DNA from: Hondaea fermentalgiana
Lineage: Eukaryota; Sar; Bigyra; Thraustochytrida; Thraustochytriidae
NCBI GenBank assembly: GCA_014084085.1
Contig: NPFB01000163.1
Coordinates: forward strand, 115,385-135,646
Length of the DNA: 20,262 nucleotides
Reading direction: 5' to 3'
The notes below the pieces were generated by a model. That model was not told the DNA's origin, did not search any database, and saw only the letters and a list, made by a program, of their open reading frames with translations. Below, piece by piece: positions 9,114 to 16,583 of the stretch. How positions within the stretch are numbered: the first letter of the stretch is position 1; each line of letters opens with the position of its first letter. Made by a program: the position numbers and the translations under genes.

Positions 9114-9635
9114 TCAAATGATGCTTTCCACGTAAGACAGGAGCTCAATCTCAAAAATGAGGTCGCTATCAGGCGGGATTCTGTGTAGGGACGCTCGATT
9201 TTCACAGATTAGCTAAAGTTGATTGGATTTCTTCAGAAAGTGGCGCGCGAAATGGAGAACTTACATGGGTGGATAGCCGACAATGCCGTAGGCTTTTTCA
9301 CTCGGGACGTTCACTCGAATAATCTGTCCACGACTCATGGTTGGTATCGCATCTTCCCAACCGGCGATAACTTGCATTTCGCCAAGCTTGAATTCGAAAG
9401 GTCGGCCTCGTTGTCTACTGGAGTCGAACAACTTGTTGCCCTTTGCCAGAAACCCCTCGTAATGAACGCGCACGGTGCAATCCTTTGTTGGGTAGTGTGT
9501 GCTATCGCCGGGCCGAATTGTTTCGATGACGCAGACGCGCTCCGCCGGGCCATCCTCGCCGCGGGGCGAGTCTCTTCGTAGCGAAGGCGCAGGCTGGCGC
9601 CCCCCGGTCTTGACTTCGTCCTTGCTGGGATCCAT
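9114..9635 (-). CDS. FKBP12-like peptidyl-prolyl isomerase, two exons, 145 aa
   Basis: The mature coding sequence joins 9265-9635 and 9114-9180 on the minus strand. FKBPs interconvert cis and trans Xaa-Pro bonds and bind FK506/rapamycin. The domain covers residues about 34-140 after a charged N-terminal extension of about 33 residues. Aligned to FKBP12, the pocket is complete: Y59, F70, D71, F80, V89, I90, W93, Y116, I124, I125 and F133. Unspliced, the frame stops right after GYPPM and would lack the last beta strand. Splicing at GTAAGT restores the expected ending (IPPDSDLIFEIELL, residues 125-138). No signal peptide or membrane segment is seen, so it is probably cytosolic. The start is well supported: an in-frame TGA lies at 9651-9653, five codons upstream, and the ATG has G at -3 and +4. 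Confidence 0.95.
9181..9264 (-). other. Spliceosomal intron in the FKBP gene (84 nt, GT-AG)
   Basis: The donor is AT|GTAAGT at 9264 and the acceptor is CTACACAG|AATCCC ending at 9181. A CTAAT branch-point-like motif lies about 30 nt before the acceptor. The intron interrupts the codon for I124, the pocket isoleucine equivalent to FKBP12 Ile90. Restoration of a textbook FKBP C-terminus is the main proof. It is the only intron I can demonstrate within a coding sequence in the window. Confidence 0.92.
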
Positions 9636-10175
9636 CGCAAATAGGGATTGTCAATCTCATTATGAGTGTCAGTGCAGTTCAGGCAGGCCGGGCCCGGGCC
9701 ACAACGGAAGCTAACGGAAATTTACCTATTTTTTTTCTTTCTCTTTTCTTTTTCAAAAAACGAAGAATAAGGAGGATTGACTGTTGCCAATCCACTGTGG
9801 TCAACGAAAATCAAAATTGATCGGTGGACTGTAATCAATTGATCGACTCATCGACTCTTGAACTTTGAGCAAAAGTGATTTTTTTTGGGAAAAAAAAAAA
9901 GAAGTTTATTGTATGGCACAGTCAGGAAGGGAGGGATGACACACGCTTGTCCTCCACGCAACCTCGCTCCACAATGATTTGACTACCCTCCTAGGCAGGC
10001 CTAAAGCCTAGACTGAGAGGCGATAGAAAGCGGAACGACGCACACTCTTATTTTCGGAACAAAATTGCGGTCCGCAAATCTTGAGAGGCTGAGAAAAGAG
10101 AAGAGAACGTCTGAATGCTCGAGCATGCGGAGCGAGGCATGGGCATTCGATCCCAACGCCTGACAAACGAGTAAA
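9636..10175. other. Intergenic region: FKBP upstream and RRP4 3' flank
   Basis: This 540-bp region lies between two minus-strand genes. A long pyrimidine tract (about 9728-9755) lies 95-120 bp upstream of the FKBP ATG. At 9879-9900 there is a T8-GGG-A11 block, and AATAAA on the minus strand at 9910-9905. No coding frame looks real; the minus-strand frame 10001-10375 is an overlap shadow of RRP4. Confidence 0.55.
9905..9910 (-). terminator. Candidate poly(A) signal (AATAAA) of the RRP4 gene
   Basis: On the minus strand AATAAA lies about 266 nt after the RRP4 stop. It is followed within a few bases by a run of T (9900-9890), as expected for a downstream U-rich element. The T11-CCC-A8 sequence could also fold into a hairpin. 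Confidence 0.45.
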
Positions 10176-11270
10176 CTAGGCTTCAATTGCTTGTTCGACC
10201 AGCGTGCGCGCGACGTCGGGCGCAAGCATAGCCATCGGAGAGATGTCGAGACGAAGCGAGAGATCGTAAATCGCCATGGTGGCCTGAGGAGAAACCAAAA
10301 GGTCATTATTGGCAAGAAGGACGATGGCGTTGCGTACGCGAGCCACAGCTTGACGACTCTCGACGTCAATGACACGTTCTGCGTGCTTTCGTTTGTCTTG
10401 CTCCATAAGCTCGGTCATGCGCGAGCGCTCAAGGACCGCGGCCCGGTCTTGTTGCGCAGCGTCTTCAGCGTCCATCTCGTGGTCCGAGTCCGCACTTGTG
10501 GAGGCAGTAGCATTTTGTGAAGACTTGTTCTGAACACCCTTTTTTGAACCGGAGGCTGCAGCACTTGTGAGCCAAATGCGTCCATTAAGGCCGAAAATGG
10601 CCTCGACACCGCAAGGCAAGCTGACAAAATGCTGACTGAGACGCTTCATGAGACTTGAAGGTACAGTAACGAGCTGGCCATTGAGGAGCTTTCCGTAGCG
10701 CATGCTGCGCGTGTGAATGGCCATACCACCGTGCTGATAAAAGGATGAGACCTCGGCACTGACGAGGTCATTTTCCACAAAGAGCTGACGCATTTGAAGC
10801 TGGTCTTCCAGGGTACGACGACGAAGGGCTCCGCCGGGAAGATTGATGGACCCCAGCTGAAGTGTGCCTAGCTGCCGAGCGCCAAGATCGACTTTCCACT
10901 GCTTGTTGCCAACTTCGACGATGCGTCCCACGACGACATCGCCAACATCTCCGCTGTACCGGCTTCGAGGCGCCTCGACGGAGACAAGACGATTAACGCG
11001 GAGAACGACACCGGCAACGGATGCAACCAGCCGTGCACGAGGCCTCGAGCCGTCTTCGTCTTGCTCGACGGCTGGTCCTGCATCATCGTCGTCGTCATCA
11101 GGACCAATCGCCTCGAGATAAGTTCCATGCCCTCGAAGGAATCCAGAGCCTCGTGTGATTTCCTCACCAGGCACGACAACAAGTCGAGAGTCTTGAAGGA
11201 GGTCGTCGAGCGCCTCCTCCTCGTCGACGAGCATGTTCTCGTCCTCTGCTGCGCGTCCTGCGCCGCTCAT
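10176..11270 (-). CDS. RRP4: Exosome complex subunit Rrp4 / EXOSC2
   Basis: Rrp4 is one of the three S1/KH cap subunits of the RNA exosome, which guides RNA into the 3'-to-5' decay and rRNA-processing machine in nucleus and cytoplasm. The order is typical: N-terminal VVVPGEEIT then SGFLRGHGTY (residues 31-51), S1 domain at about 106-188 with VGDVVVGRI and the diagnostic NLPGGALRRR (143-152), then HTRSMRYGKL (186-195) and a KH region with GLNGRIW (227-233). Residues 237-297 are a charged, Ser-rich insertion, after which the KH fold resumes (ARVRNAIVLL, 310-319). The protein is 364 residues, longer than the roughly 290 of animal EXOSC2, because of this insertion and an acidic loop at 57-74 with six Asp. 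ATG 11270 has A at -3. No intron is needed. Confidence 0.95.
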   Translation of the reverse strand: MSGAGRAAEDENMLVDEEEALDDLLQDSRLVVVPGEEITRGSGFLRGHGTYLEAIGPDDDDDDAGPAVEQDEDGSRPRARLVASVAGVVLRVNRLVSVEAPRSRYSGDVGDVVVGRIVEVGNKQWKVDLGARQLGTLQLGSINLPGGALRRRTLEDQLQMRQLFVENDLVSAEVSSFYQHGGMAIHTRSMRYGKLLNGQLVTVPSSLMKRLSQHFVSLPCGVEAIFGLNGRIWLTSAAASGSKKGVQNKSSQNATASTSADSDHEMDAEDAAQQDRAAVLERSRMTELMEQDKRKHAERVIDVESRQAVARVRNAIVLLANNDLLVSPQATMAIYDLSLRLDISPMAMLAPDVARTLVEQAIEA

Positions 11271-11283
11271 GGTCGTGTCTCGT

Positions 11284-11311
11284 GTGTGTGTGTGTGTGGT
11301 GGTGGTGGGCT
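11284..11311 (+). repeat. GT / GGT microsatellite
   Basis: An alternating GT run of about seven units passes into GGT repeats, just upstream of the RRP4 start codon (its reverse complement lies in the RRP4 leader). Such alternating purine-pyrimidine tracts are length-polymorphic and can adopt Z-DNA. Confidence 0.7.
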
Positions 11312-11704
11312 TGGCTGCCTCTTGCCGTCAGGACCCGCGTCGCCCAATCGTTCGACCGATCGACCGCCCACGCACGCCCTGCGCAAGTAGCTCGCAGCCC
11401 GGCCCGAGGGGTCTTCTCGGACGTCCAGCGCTTGCGTCCCGCGCAGGTCTGTCGTCTCGGCTCGACTCGCCTCTTGGGCTCTTGTCGGGGCGTGAGCACG
11501 CGAGCGAGCACTCGATCGATCAATCGATGCCGCTTTGGTTGGCAGGCCAAAGAGGCCCAAAAAGAGGCCCAAGCGTTGTCGCGGATATCCTCGAGTACGA
11601 GGATATACTGGGTCGATACGGTTAACGACGACTCGGCTCGGATGACGGGACTAACCTCGACGTTGTTTCCACAGATGGCAAACGAACAAACTGCAATCGC
11701 CGCG

Positions 11705-11768
11705 TCGTCGTCGTCGTCGTTCGTTTCGCTCTACTCAAGAGGTCGAGCAGCAGCAGCAGCAGGAGGAG
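11705..11768 (+). repeat. TCG and GCA trinucleotide repeats in glutaredoxin leader
   Basis: A run of TCG units (about 11705-11722) and a run of GCA units (about 11746-11760) passing into GGAGGAGAA lie 80-145 nt upstream of the glutaredoxin ATG. In the overlapping upstream ORF they encode poly-Ser and poly-Ala. Confidence 0.7.
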
Positions 11769-11849
11769 AAGGAGGCGTTGAAGCGGAAGTCGGGCTCGCG
11801 GTGAAGAAGCGACGAAACCGGGACACGGGCAAAGAACAGCACAAGCAAG

Positions 11850-12143
11850 ATGGCGACGCTCTACTGCAAGGACACGTGCAAGTACTGCGTGCTCGCGAAG
11901 GAGTTCCTCAAGGAGCACAACGTTCCCTTTGAGGAGGTGCGCATGGACCCCGAAGAGGAGGGCTACGCGGCTCAGCGGGACAAGCTCATTGAGCAGAGCA
12001 ACGGGCACAAAACCTTTCCTTGGGTCTTTGTCAAGGAGGAGTTTGTCGGCGGCTACACGGACCTTGTGCATGCGTTTAACACGCAAAAGCTGCATAAGCT
12101 TCTTGAGGGTGCTGGCGTCACGATTGAGGAGCCTGACTTTTAA
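11850..12143 (+). CDS. Dithiol glutaredoxin, 97 aa
   Basis: This glutathione-dependent thiol oxidoreductase reduces protein disulfides and mixed glutathione disulfides. The single domain is complete: beta strand then active site C10-K-Y-C13, cis-proline loop T55-F56-P57, and the glutathione-binding G67-G68-Y69-T70-D71. Length and motifs match class I glutaredoxins such as yeast Grx1/2 or human GLRX, with Lys-Tyr in place of the usual Pro-Tyr between the cysteines. C6 is an additional cysteine. There is no targeting extension: an in-frame TGA at 11802-11804 precedes the ATG, which has A at -3 and G at +4, so the protein is probably cytosolic. It is divergent from RRP4 and convergent with the ankyrin gene. 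Confidence 0.95.
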   Translation: MATLYCKDTCKYCVLAKEFLKEHNVPFEEVRMDPEEEGYAAQRDKLIEQSNGHKTFPWVFVKEEFVGGYTDLVHAFNTQKLHKLLEGAGVTIEEPDF

Positions 12144-12476
12144 ACAAGGCGCCCTCTTCCACGTCAAGTCGCGCAAGCACACGATAAGTGATGAGTAGTT
12201 CTGGCGGGACATAGTCGAATAGAGCTTGTGTTGAACAGACGAAAAGACCAACAACAAGAAGAAGAAACAAAGAATTATGTACAAGATGTCAACGTTGTAT
12301 GCTTTGCTCATCGTCTCCCTTGTTACAACCCTGATCTGGCTTTTGCCACCAGCCCTCCCCCCCCCCTCTCCTATTCATGCATTGGAGGAATTCAGACAAT
12401 AATTGCACCAGAGCGGCATCGCCTTGCGCGTGTGAGACGAATAAATAAAACTCTTGCCAAGCTTTGTAAAATCTTG
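12144..12476. other. Intergenic region between convergent glutaredoxin and ankyrin genes
   Basis: These 333 bp hold two 3' UTRs. Overlapping AATAAA motifs on the plus strand (12440-12445 and 12444-12449) lie about 300 nt after the glutaredoxin stop and only about 28 bp from the ankyrin stop. There is a run of ten C at 12357-12366. No gene is visible. Confidence 0.55.
12440..12449 (+). terminator. Candidate poly(A) signal (double AATAAA) of the glutaredoxin gene
   Basis: Two overlapping AATAAA hexamers are the only canonical signals downstream of the glutaredoxin stop. If used, the transcript would end inside the 3' end of the opposite-strand ankyrin gene. Confidence 0.4.
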
Positions 12477-13553
12477 TCATCGCGAGCTGTGGACAGCAAA
12501 AGCTTCCACACAGGCAGTCCGTTTCCATCGCTGGGCCAGTTCGAGTGCTGTATGACCACCCTGAATCGAGGCAAGGCTTGTATCCGCCCCGTGTTGCAAA
12601 AGGACTGCAGCACACTCGGCAAAGCCCTGGACGCAGGCGTGCATGAGAGGTGTCGCGCCATCGACATCCTGAATGTCGATGGCGCGATGTGCCTCGGGAA
12701 TGCTAAGGAGCGTTGCAACCGTTGAAGCATGACCCTCACGGCTCGCCACGTGCAGTGGATGGCGCCCATTGTTATCCAAAAGACTTGACGGTTCTGGAAA
12801 GGGCGCAAGTTGCGCCATTGCAAGCAAAAGCTTGTCTTGGGCATGAGAAGCAGCCTCGTGCCAAATGGTTGTCCCAGACGAGTCCTTGGCAATCGCAGGT
12901 TCAATCACTGCGCCGTGCGCTAACAGGGTCGCTAACGTTTCTTGGTGGCCGCCCATCGCGGCAGCATGCACTGGTCTACGCTTGTTGTTGTTTGCAAGGT
13001 TGACGTCCGCGCCTGCAGCCAAGAGCGCAGTCACTAGCTTTGGATTTCCACTTCGCGCCGCGATGTAAAGGGGGCTGCTGCCTTCACGATTTCGCTCATG
13101 AACAAGGGACGAATCGCGAGCGATGAGGATTTCGGCGGCTTCGAGGTGACCTTTTTCGCATGCGTACATGAGGGGTGTCCAATCGTTAAACTTGGTGGCA
13201 TTGAGAAGCGCACCAGCATCGGCCAAGAGGGTGACGCTCGCGGCGTCATTCGACGCTGCAGCTTCATGGAGAGGGGTCTTGTGCAACGCGTTCACGGCGG
13301 CCACATCTACTCCGCATTCTTTGACGAGCCATGCCGCCACCTCGGACGCCGCGCCTTGGCACGCTCTGTGGAGCAACGTACTTCGCGCTCCATCGCAGGC
13401 CACTCGCGCCACCCGATGTTCGAGCAAACAATCTTCTCGTTCCCCCGCTTGCAAGTGGGCGCCGGCCTTGCGTAGAGCCTCGCGCAAGGCGTCCAAATCT
13501 CCGCGCTCGGCCAGCGAGCACAGCGTGCGCCGCTGCGCCTTGGACAGTTCCAT
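12477..13553 (-). CDS. Ankyrin-repeat protein, 358 aa
   Basis: The protein is almost entirely ankyrin repeats, a protein-binding solenoid. After a helical N-terminal cap (residues 1-55) I count nine repeats, at roughly 57-89, 91-123, 125-156, 158-190, 192-224, 227-260, 263-297, 299-331 and 334-358. Each has a TPLH-like helix start (TPLHEAAA at 93-100, TPLMYACEKGH at 126-136, SPLYIAARSGN at 160-170, HPLHVASREGH at 265-275, TPLMHACVQGF at 301-311). Repeat 6 (TIWHEAASH) and the last repeat are the most degenerate. There is no kinase, SOCS box, ZZ or membrane segment, so the partner cannot be inferred. ATG 13553 has A at -3 and G at +4. Its upstream gap to the next gene is only 125 bp. Confidence 0.9.
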   Translation of the reverse strand: MELSKAQRRTLCSLAERGDLDALREALRKAGAHLQAGEREDCLLEHRVARVACDGARSTLLHRACQGAASEVAAWLVKECGVDVAAVNALHKTPLHEAAASNDAASVTLLADAGALLNATKFNDWTPLMYACEKGHLEAAEILIARDSSLVHERNREGSSPLYIAARSGNPKLVTALLAAGADVNLANNNKRRPVHAAAMGGHQETLATLLAHGAVIEPAIAKDSSGTTIWHEAASHAQDKLLLAMAQLAPFPEPSSLLDNNGRHPLHVASREGHASTVATLLSIPEAHRAIDIQDVDGATPLMHACVQGFAECAAVLLQHGADTSLASIQGGHTALELAQRWKRTACVEAFAVHSSR

Positions 13554-13678
13554 CGTCCTTGCGCAAGGATGATGAAGGCTCGAAGTTGTGCTTTTGCAAG
13601 GACCAATTTTGCGATTGTGGTCACGAATGAGGAGAAGAGAAAGTCCGCATTCACGAATGGCATTTACCGTGTAGTATT

Positions 13679-16093
13679 CTATATAACATTCAGGGACGTG
13701 GTGTGTCGTAAAGGAGCGCCGACCTCCAAAGACGAGTTTGTTTCAGCTTCTGTGTTCGTCTGGACTGTGTTCGTCTGCACATTGTTTACTTGAACTGCGT
13801 TCACTTGGACTGTGTCCACGTGCTCGTCTTGGTCTGCGTACGCAAAGACCTTGTGCAATTCCTTGCTTCGGTCGTCGCAATGACGTGAAGGAGATGGACT
13901 ACTCTTGAGCTTGCACGATGCGCAAAGGAGCATGCAGCACGCCATGAGCGTGAATAAAAGCGATGCAGCCGATATGAAATGGACTGTACCATGATGGACG
14001 CAAAGCTCCCCATCGAAACATTCTCCATTGTTCTTGTATTCGTCGTTTTTATCATAGAGAGCATGATCGAGGATCGTGAGAGACAGGAGAAACATCCCCA
14101 GCGCACTTAAGAGCGACGCCAAGGCTGTAATGAGGCAGGCAGCCAGCAAACCACGGCCCCAATTGCGTGAAATGCTTAGGCCAACCACTACCGCTGCAAA
14201 GCAGCACACAGAGCAGGCCGCGGCAAAGAAGAACTTGCTGCTGTAGAAAGCCATGTCCTCGCCAAGCTTTTGTCCTGGAAAGGAAGCGCAAGGTGCGACG
14301 AGATCTTCGAGGGTGTCCACACTGACCTCGTACAATGCAGCAGCCACGTCGAGAGCGCTTCGAAGACCAAGGCAGGCTTGTAATCCAAAGTATCCCTCTG
14401 CTACACACGGCGCAACGAGCGAGGAAAGCGCCTCTCTGCCCGTGCTCCCGAGCTCCCCGCTCGAAAGGTATGTGTCGAATGTGCATTGATTCTGTAGACT
14501 GACGAGCTCAGCTTTCCGCTGTGCCAAAGGCGTGTCTTCACTCGTACCCCCCGTGTTTTCATTCTGCACAAGCTGAGCCAAGGTGGTTTCGGACAGTTCA
14601 CGACAGGGCGCAAAAGAAGCGTCGAGATGGGCCGGCAGTACAGTTGACGTGGACAACGTGTCCGAGCCGGTGTACTGGGCAGCACATGTATCAAGATCCA
14701 CATTTTGGGAACATGACTCTGTGACGAAAAAGGTTTCGACGAGCTCGCGTGCTTCGACATAAGTTGTTGCGTAGCAAAAGGTACTGAGAAAGAGGCGCCG
14801 CGAAAGAATTGCAACATCGTCCAACGGGTCGTACGATGTCGATGATGATATCGATGATGACGAGGACGATGAAGTCTTAGTGCGTTCGCTCTCCTCTGAA
14901 CCTCGAAGGCGTCGCGAAGATGACCACCACAACGGATTCTCGCACCACTCTTGTGCTTCGCCAGCGTAGTTTGGGTCAAAAAGCGTAACACCGACGCTGA
15001 CACGATCGCTTACAAAGCTAGCGTACTCGGTGGAAAGCCCGAGACTCGCAGAATGAAGAACTGCAGAGAGCGGGCAAGCACTCGATGCGTCCTCGTTCGT
15101 TTCCAGTATCCCTGCTGCGCGATGCGCCAAGCAGAGTGGATGGTCCTGCGATGCTGCAGAGAGTGTAAGCGTGAGCGGCGGCGTAGTAGACACAGTTGCA
15201 GCACTGAGTGCCGCGATGAAGTCGATGAATTGCAAATCAAAGACGGTATTATTGACGGCTGCGGCCAGACGCGCAGGGGCATCGATGGCTTTGTAGTCGA
15301 TGCCCGCACGCAGGTACATCAGCTTTGCCATCGTTCTTAAATACATTCGCTCGACGAGGTTCTGCGTCTTGGTCACCGCAGTGACACAGGACGTTTTCTG
15401 TCCAGCAGCTGCGTCAGCACAGACCTCGGAAGCATTCGAGGATGCGACGTCTGCACCGCGCGCTACAAAATAAGCAATATTCTGCGTAGCGTTCGATGTC
15501 TCGCTTTCCAAGGCCGCATCGATGGTCTCGAAGTAGCCCGCGAGCAACGGTTCGGCCTTGTGAACAGCAAAAGTCCAAAATGTGAGCATCATGCCGCTTC
15601 GCAGTGCCTCGAGCTGACTGTCCAAATCGCTTTTGAAGCTCGAAATCTTTTCGCGAAGACTTGAGTTCACTGCAGCAACGATCGTGGAGTTTAATGGCTG
15701 CGCACTCATGGCCATCGCCATTTCTTGACTCCAAAAATTTTCGCAGTCGTCGTTCAGTTCAATTTCAAGTTTGAGCGCTCGACCCATAATGGCGCCTCCC
15801 GAAACTTCCCAGGCTGGCGTGCGGAGGAAGAGCTTGCCACTGGGGAGCGTTTGCGGCTCGAGCCCGTCAAAGTATGTGCGCGGTGACGACGACGCATTTC
15901 CGTCACGATGCAGACATTCGGGGAGAATATCAGCATTGAAGAGGCCCACGCGTACCAGAGGGTCATCTTCGGGGCATTGCGGCATCAACGTGACGACATA
16001 CCAGGGTTTCGTCGCGAGTTCCACCACGCCAAGAACGAAGCCGCCCCACAGAAGCAGGCCGAGCGCCGCGCCCGGGAGCACGGACGACCTCAT
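13679..16093 (-). CDS. Cys-rich four-pass surface protein, tandem paralogue A (804 aa)
   Basis: I do not recognise the family. Visible layout: TM1 at 9-27 right after a short N-terminus, an extracytoplasmic domain at about 28-617 with 16 cysteines and several N-glycosylation sequons (NAS, NST, NSS, NAT, NNT), TM2 at about 619-641, TM3 at about 648-676, a short loop with GECFDGELC (690-698), TM4 at about 704-727 and a cytoplasmic tail at 728-804. A Ser-rich stretch lies at 408-419. The tail contains four copies of a 5-residue repeat (761-780). The TM1/large loop/TM2-3/short loop/TM4 plan resembles claudin or fungal Sur7/PalI proteins in topology only. The frame stays open for 317 more codons upstream, but there is no ATG there apart from the first codon, and that part is low-complexity. 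ATG 16093 begins the paralogue-matched sequence, though its Kozak context is weak (C at -3). Confidence 0.85.
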   Translation of the reverse strand: MRSSVLPGAALGLLLWGGFVLGVVELATKPWYVVTLMPQCPEDDPLVRVGLFNADILPECLHRDGNASSSPRTYFDGLEPQTLPSGKLFLRTPAWEVSGGAIMGRALKLEIELNDDCENFWSQEMAMAMSAQPLNSTIVAAVNSSLREKISSFKSDLDSQLEALRSGMMLTFWTFAVHKAEPLLAGYFETIDAALESETSNATQNIAYFVARGADVASSNASEVCADAAAGQKTSCVTAVTKTQNLVERMYLRTMAKLMYLRAGIDYKAIDAPARLAAAVNNTVFDLQFIDFIAALSAATVSTTPPLTLTLSAASQDHPLCLAHRAAGILETNEDASSACPLSAVLHSASLGLSTEYASFVSDRVSVGVTLFDPNYAGEAQEWCENPLWWSSSRRLRGSEESERTKTSSSSSSSISSSTSYDPLDDVAILSRRLFLSTFCYATTYVEARELVETFFVTESCSQNVDLDTCAAQYTGSDTLSTSTVLPAHLDASFAPCRELSETTLAQLVQNENTGGTSEDTPLAQRKAELVSLQNQCTFDTYLSSGELGSTGREALSSLVAPCVAEGYFGLQACLGLRSALDVAAALYEVSVDTLEDLVAPCASFPGQKLGEDMAFYSSKFFFAAACSVCCFAAVVVGLSISRNWGRGLLAACLITALASLLSALGMFLLSLTILDHALYDKNDEYKNNGECFDGELCVHHGTVHFISAASLLFTLMACCMLLCASCKLKSSPSPSRHCDDRSKELHKVFAYADQDEHVDTVQVNAVQVNNVQTNTVQTNTEAETNSSLEVGAPLRHTTSLNVI
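13754..13813 (-). repeat. 15-bp in-frame minisatellite, four copies
   Basis: Four contiguous 15-bp units (starts 13754, 13769, 13784 and 13799) encode TVQVN, AVQVN, NVQTN and TVQTN in the tail of paralogue A. The unit length keeps frame, so copy number can change without breaking the protein. Confidence 0.85.
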
Positions 16094-16583
16094 GCGTGGG
16101 TTCCTGCCACACGCGAGCCAGCTGCTCGTGCGCTCAGTCCGAAAGACTCCAGACCTCTCCGAGCTGTCGCGGAGATCGCAGCCGCCGAGGTCGTCCCGGC
16201 CCGCTCTCCCTAGGTTCGCGCGACGGCGCCTCTCGCTCGCAAGTATATGGTGAGAAATCTGCGCGCGCGTGCCGCGGCCCTCCGCTCGCACGCTCGCACG
16301 CTCGTCCGCACGCGCGCACGCTGCGCAGACGCGCAGCGCAGACGCGCAGACGCGGGGTCGGCGCGCGCGCGTCGCGAGGCCCGCCTCTCTTTGGAGGTAT
16401 GCACGTATGCACGCACGCACGCACGCATGGACGTATGTACGTATGCATGTATCTGTGTCGCATGCCTCCTGCTTATTACGCGCTGCATGCGCTGCTGGCA
16501 CCGGTATCGTGCACGAAAACACGGGCGGACCCTGGTCGACCCAAACGAGGGCCCCACCCCGGCGAGCGCCAACCCCGGCGCGG
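16094..16583. other. Intergenic region between the tandem paralogues
   Basis: These 490 bp hold the 3' flank of paralogue B and the promoter/leader of paralogue A. The sequence is dominated by simple repeats: CGCACG/CGCAGACGCG-type units at about 16287-16356 and tetranucleotide ACGC/ACGT units at about 16399-16450. Open frames on both strands are Arg/Ala/Cys/His low-complexity products of these repeats. There is no gene. Confidence 0.6.
16287..16450 (+). repeat. CACG-rich short tandem repeats upstream of paralogue A
   Basis: Degenerate CGCACGCT and GCGCAGACGCG units (about 16287-16356) are followed by (ACGC)n and ACGT-type tetranucleotides (about 16399-16450). The second block is largely alternating purine and pyrimidine, so it has Z-DNA potential. 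Confidence 0.7.

Larger units (their letters stand above)
11271..11849. other. Divergent intergenic region between RRP4 and glutaredoxin
   Basis: This 579-bp region must hold both promoters and leaders. It contains a GT dinucleotide run followed by GGT repeats (about 11284-11310), a TCG run (about 11705-11722) and a GCA run (about 11746-11760). A CTAAC motif at 11651-11655 followed by TTGTTTCCACAG (ending 11674) looks like a branch point plus 3' splice site, so the glutaredoxin leader may be spliced. I could not identify TATA-like elements with confidence. Confidence 0.5.

Noticed and set aside
8906..9205. 99-codon minus-strand frame covering FKBP exon 2 in another frame
   Set aside because: The FKBP exon 2 frame restores a conserved C-terminus; this alternative shows no domain, and its hydrophobic patch is probably chance.
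9879..9900. T8-GGG-A11 hairpin as a bacterial-type intrinsic terminator
   Set aside because: The setting is eukaryotic, and the block is better explained as the U-rich element after the RRP4 poly(A) signal.
16287..16450. CRISPR-like regular repeats
   Set aside because: Units are 4-11 bp, contiguous and without unique spacers, in a eukaryotic genome; they are simple microsatellites.
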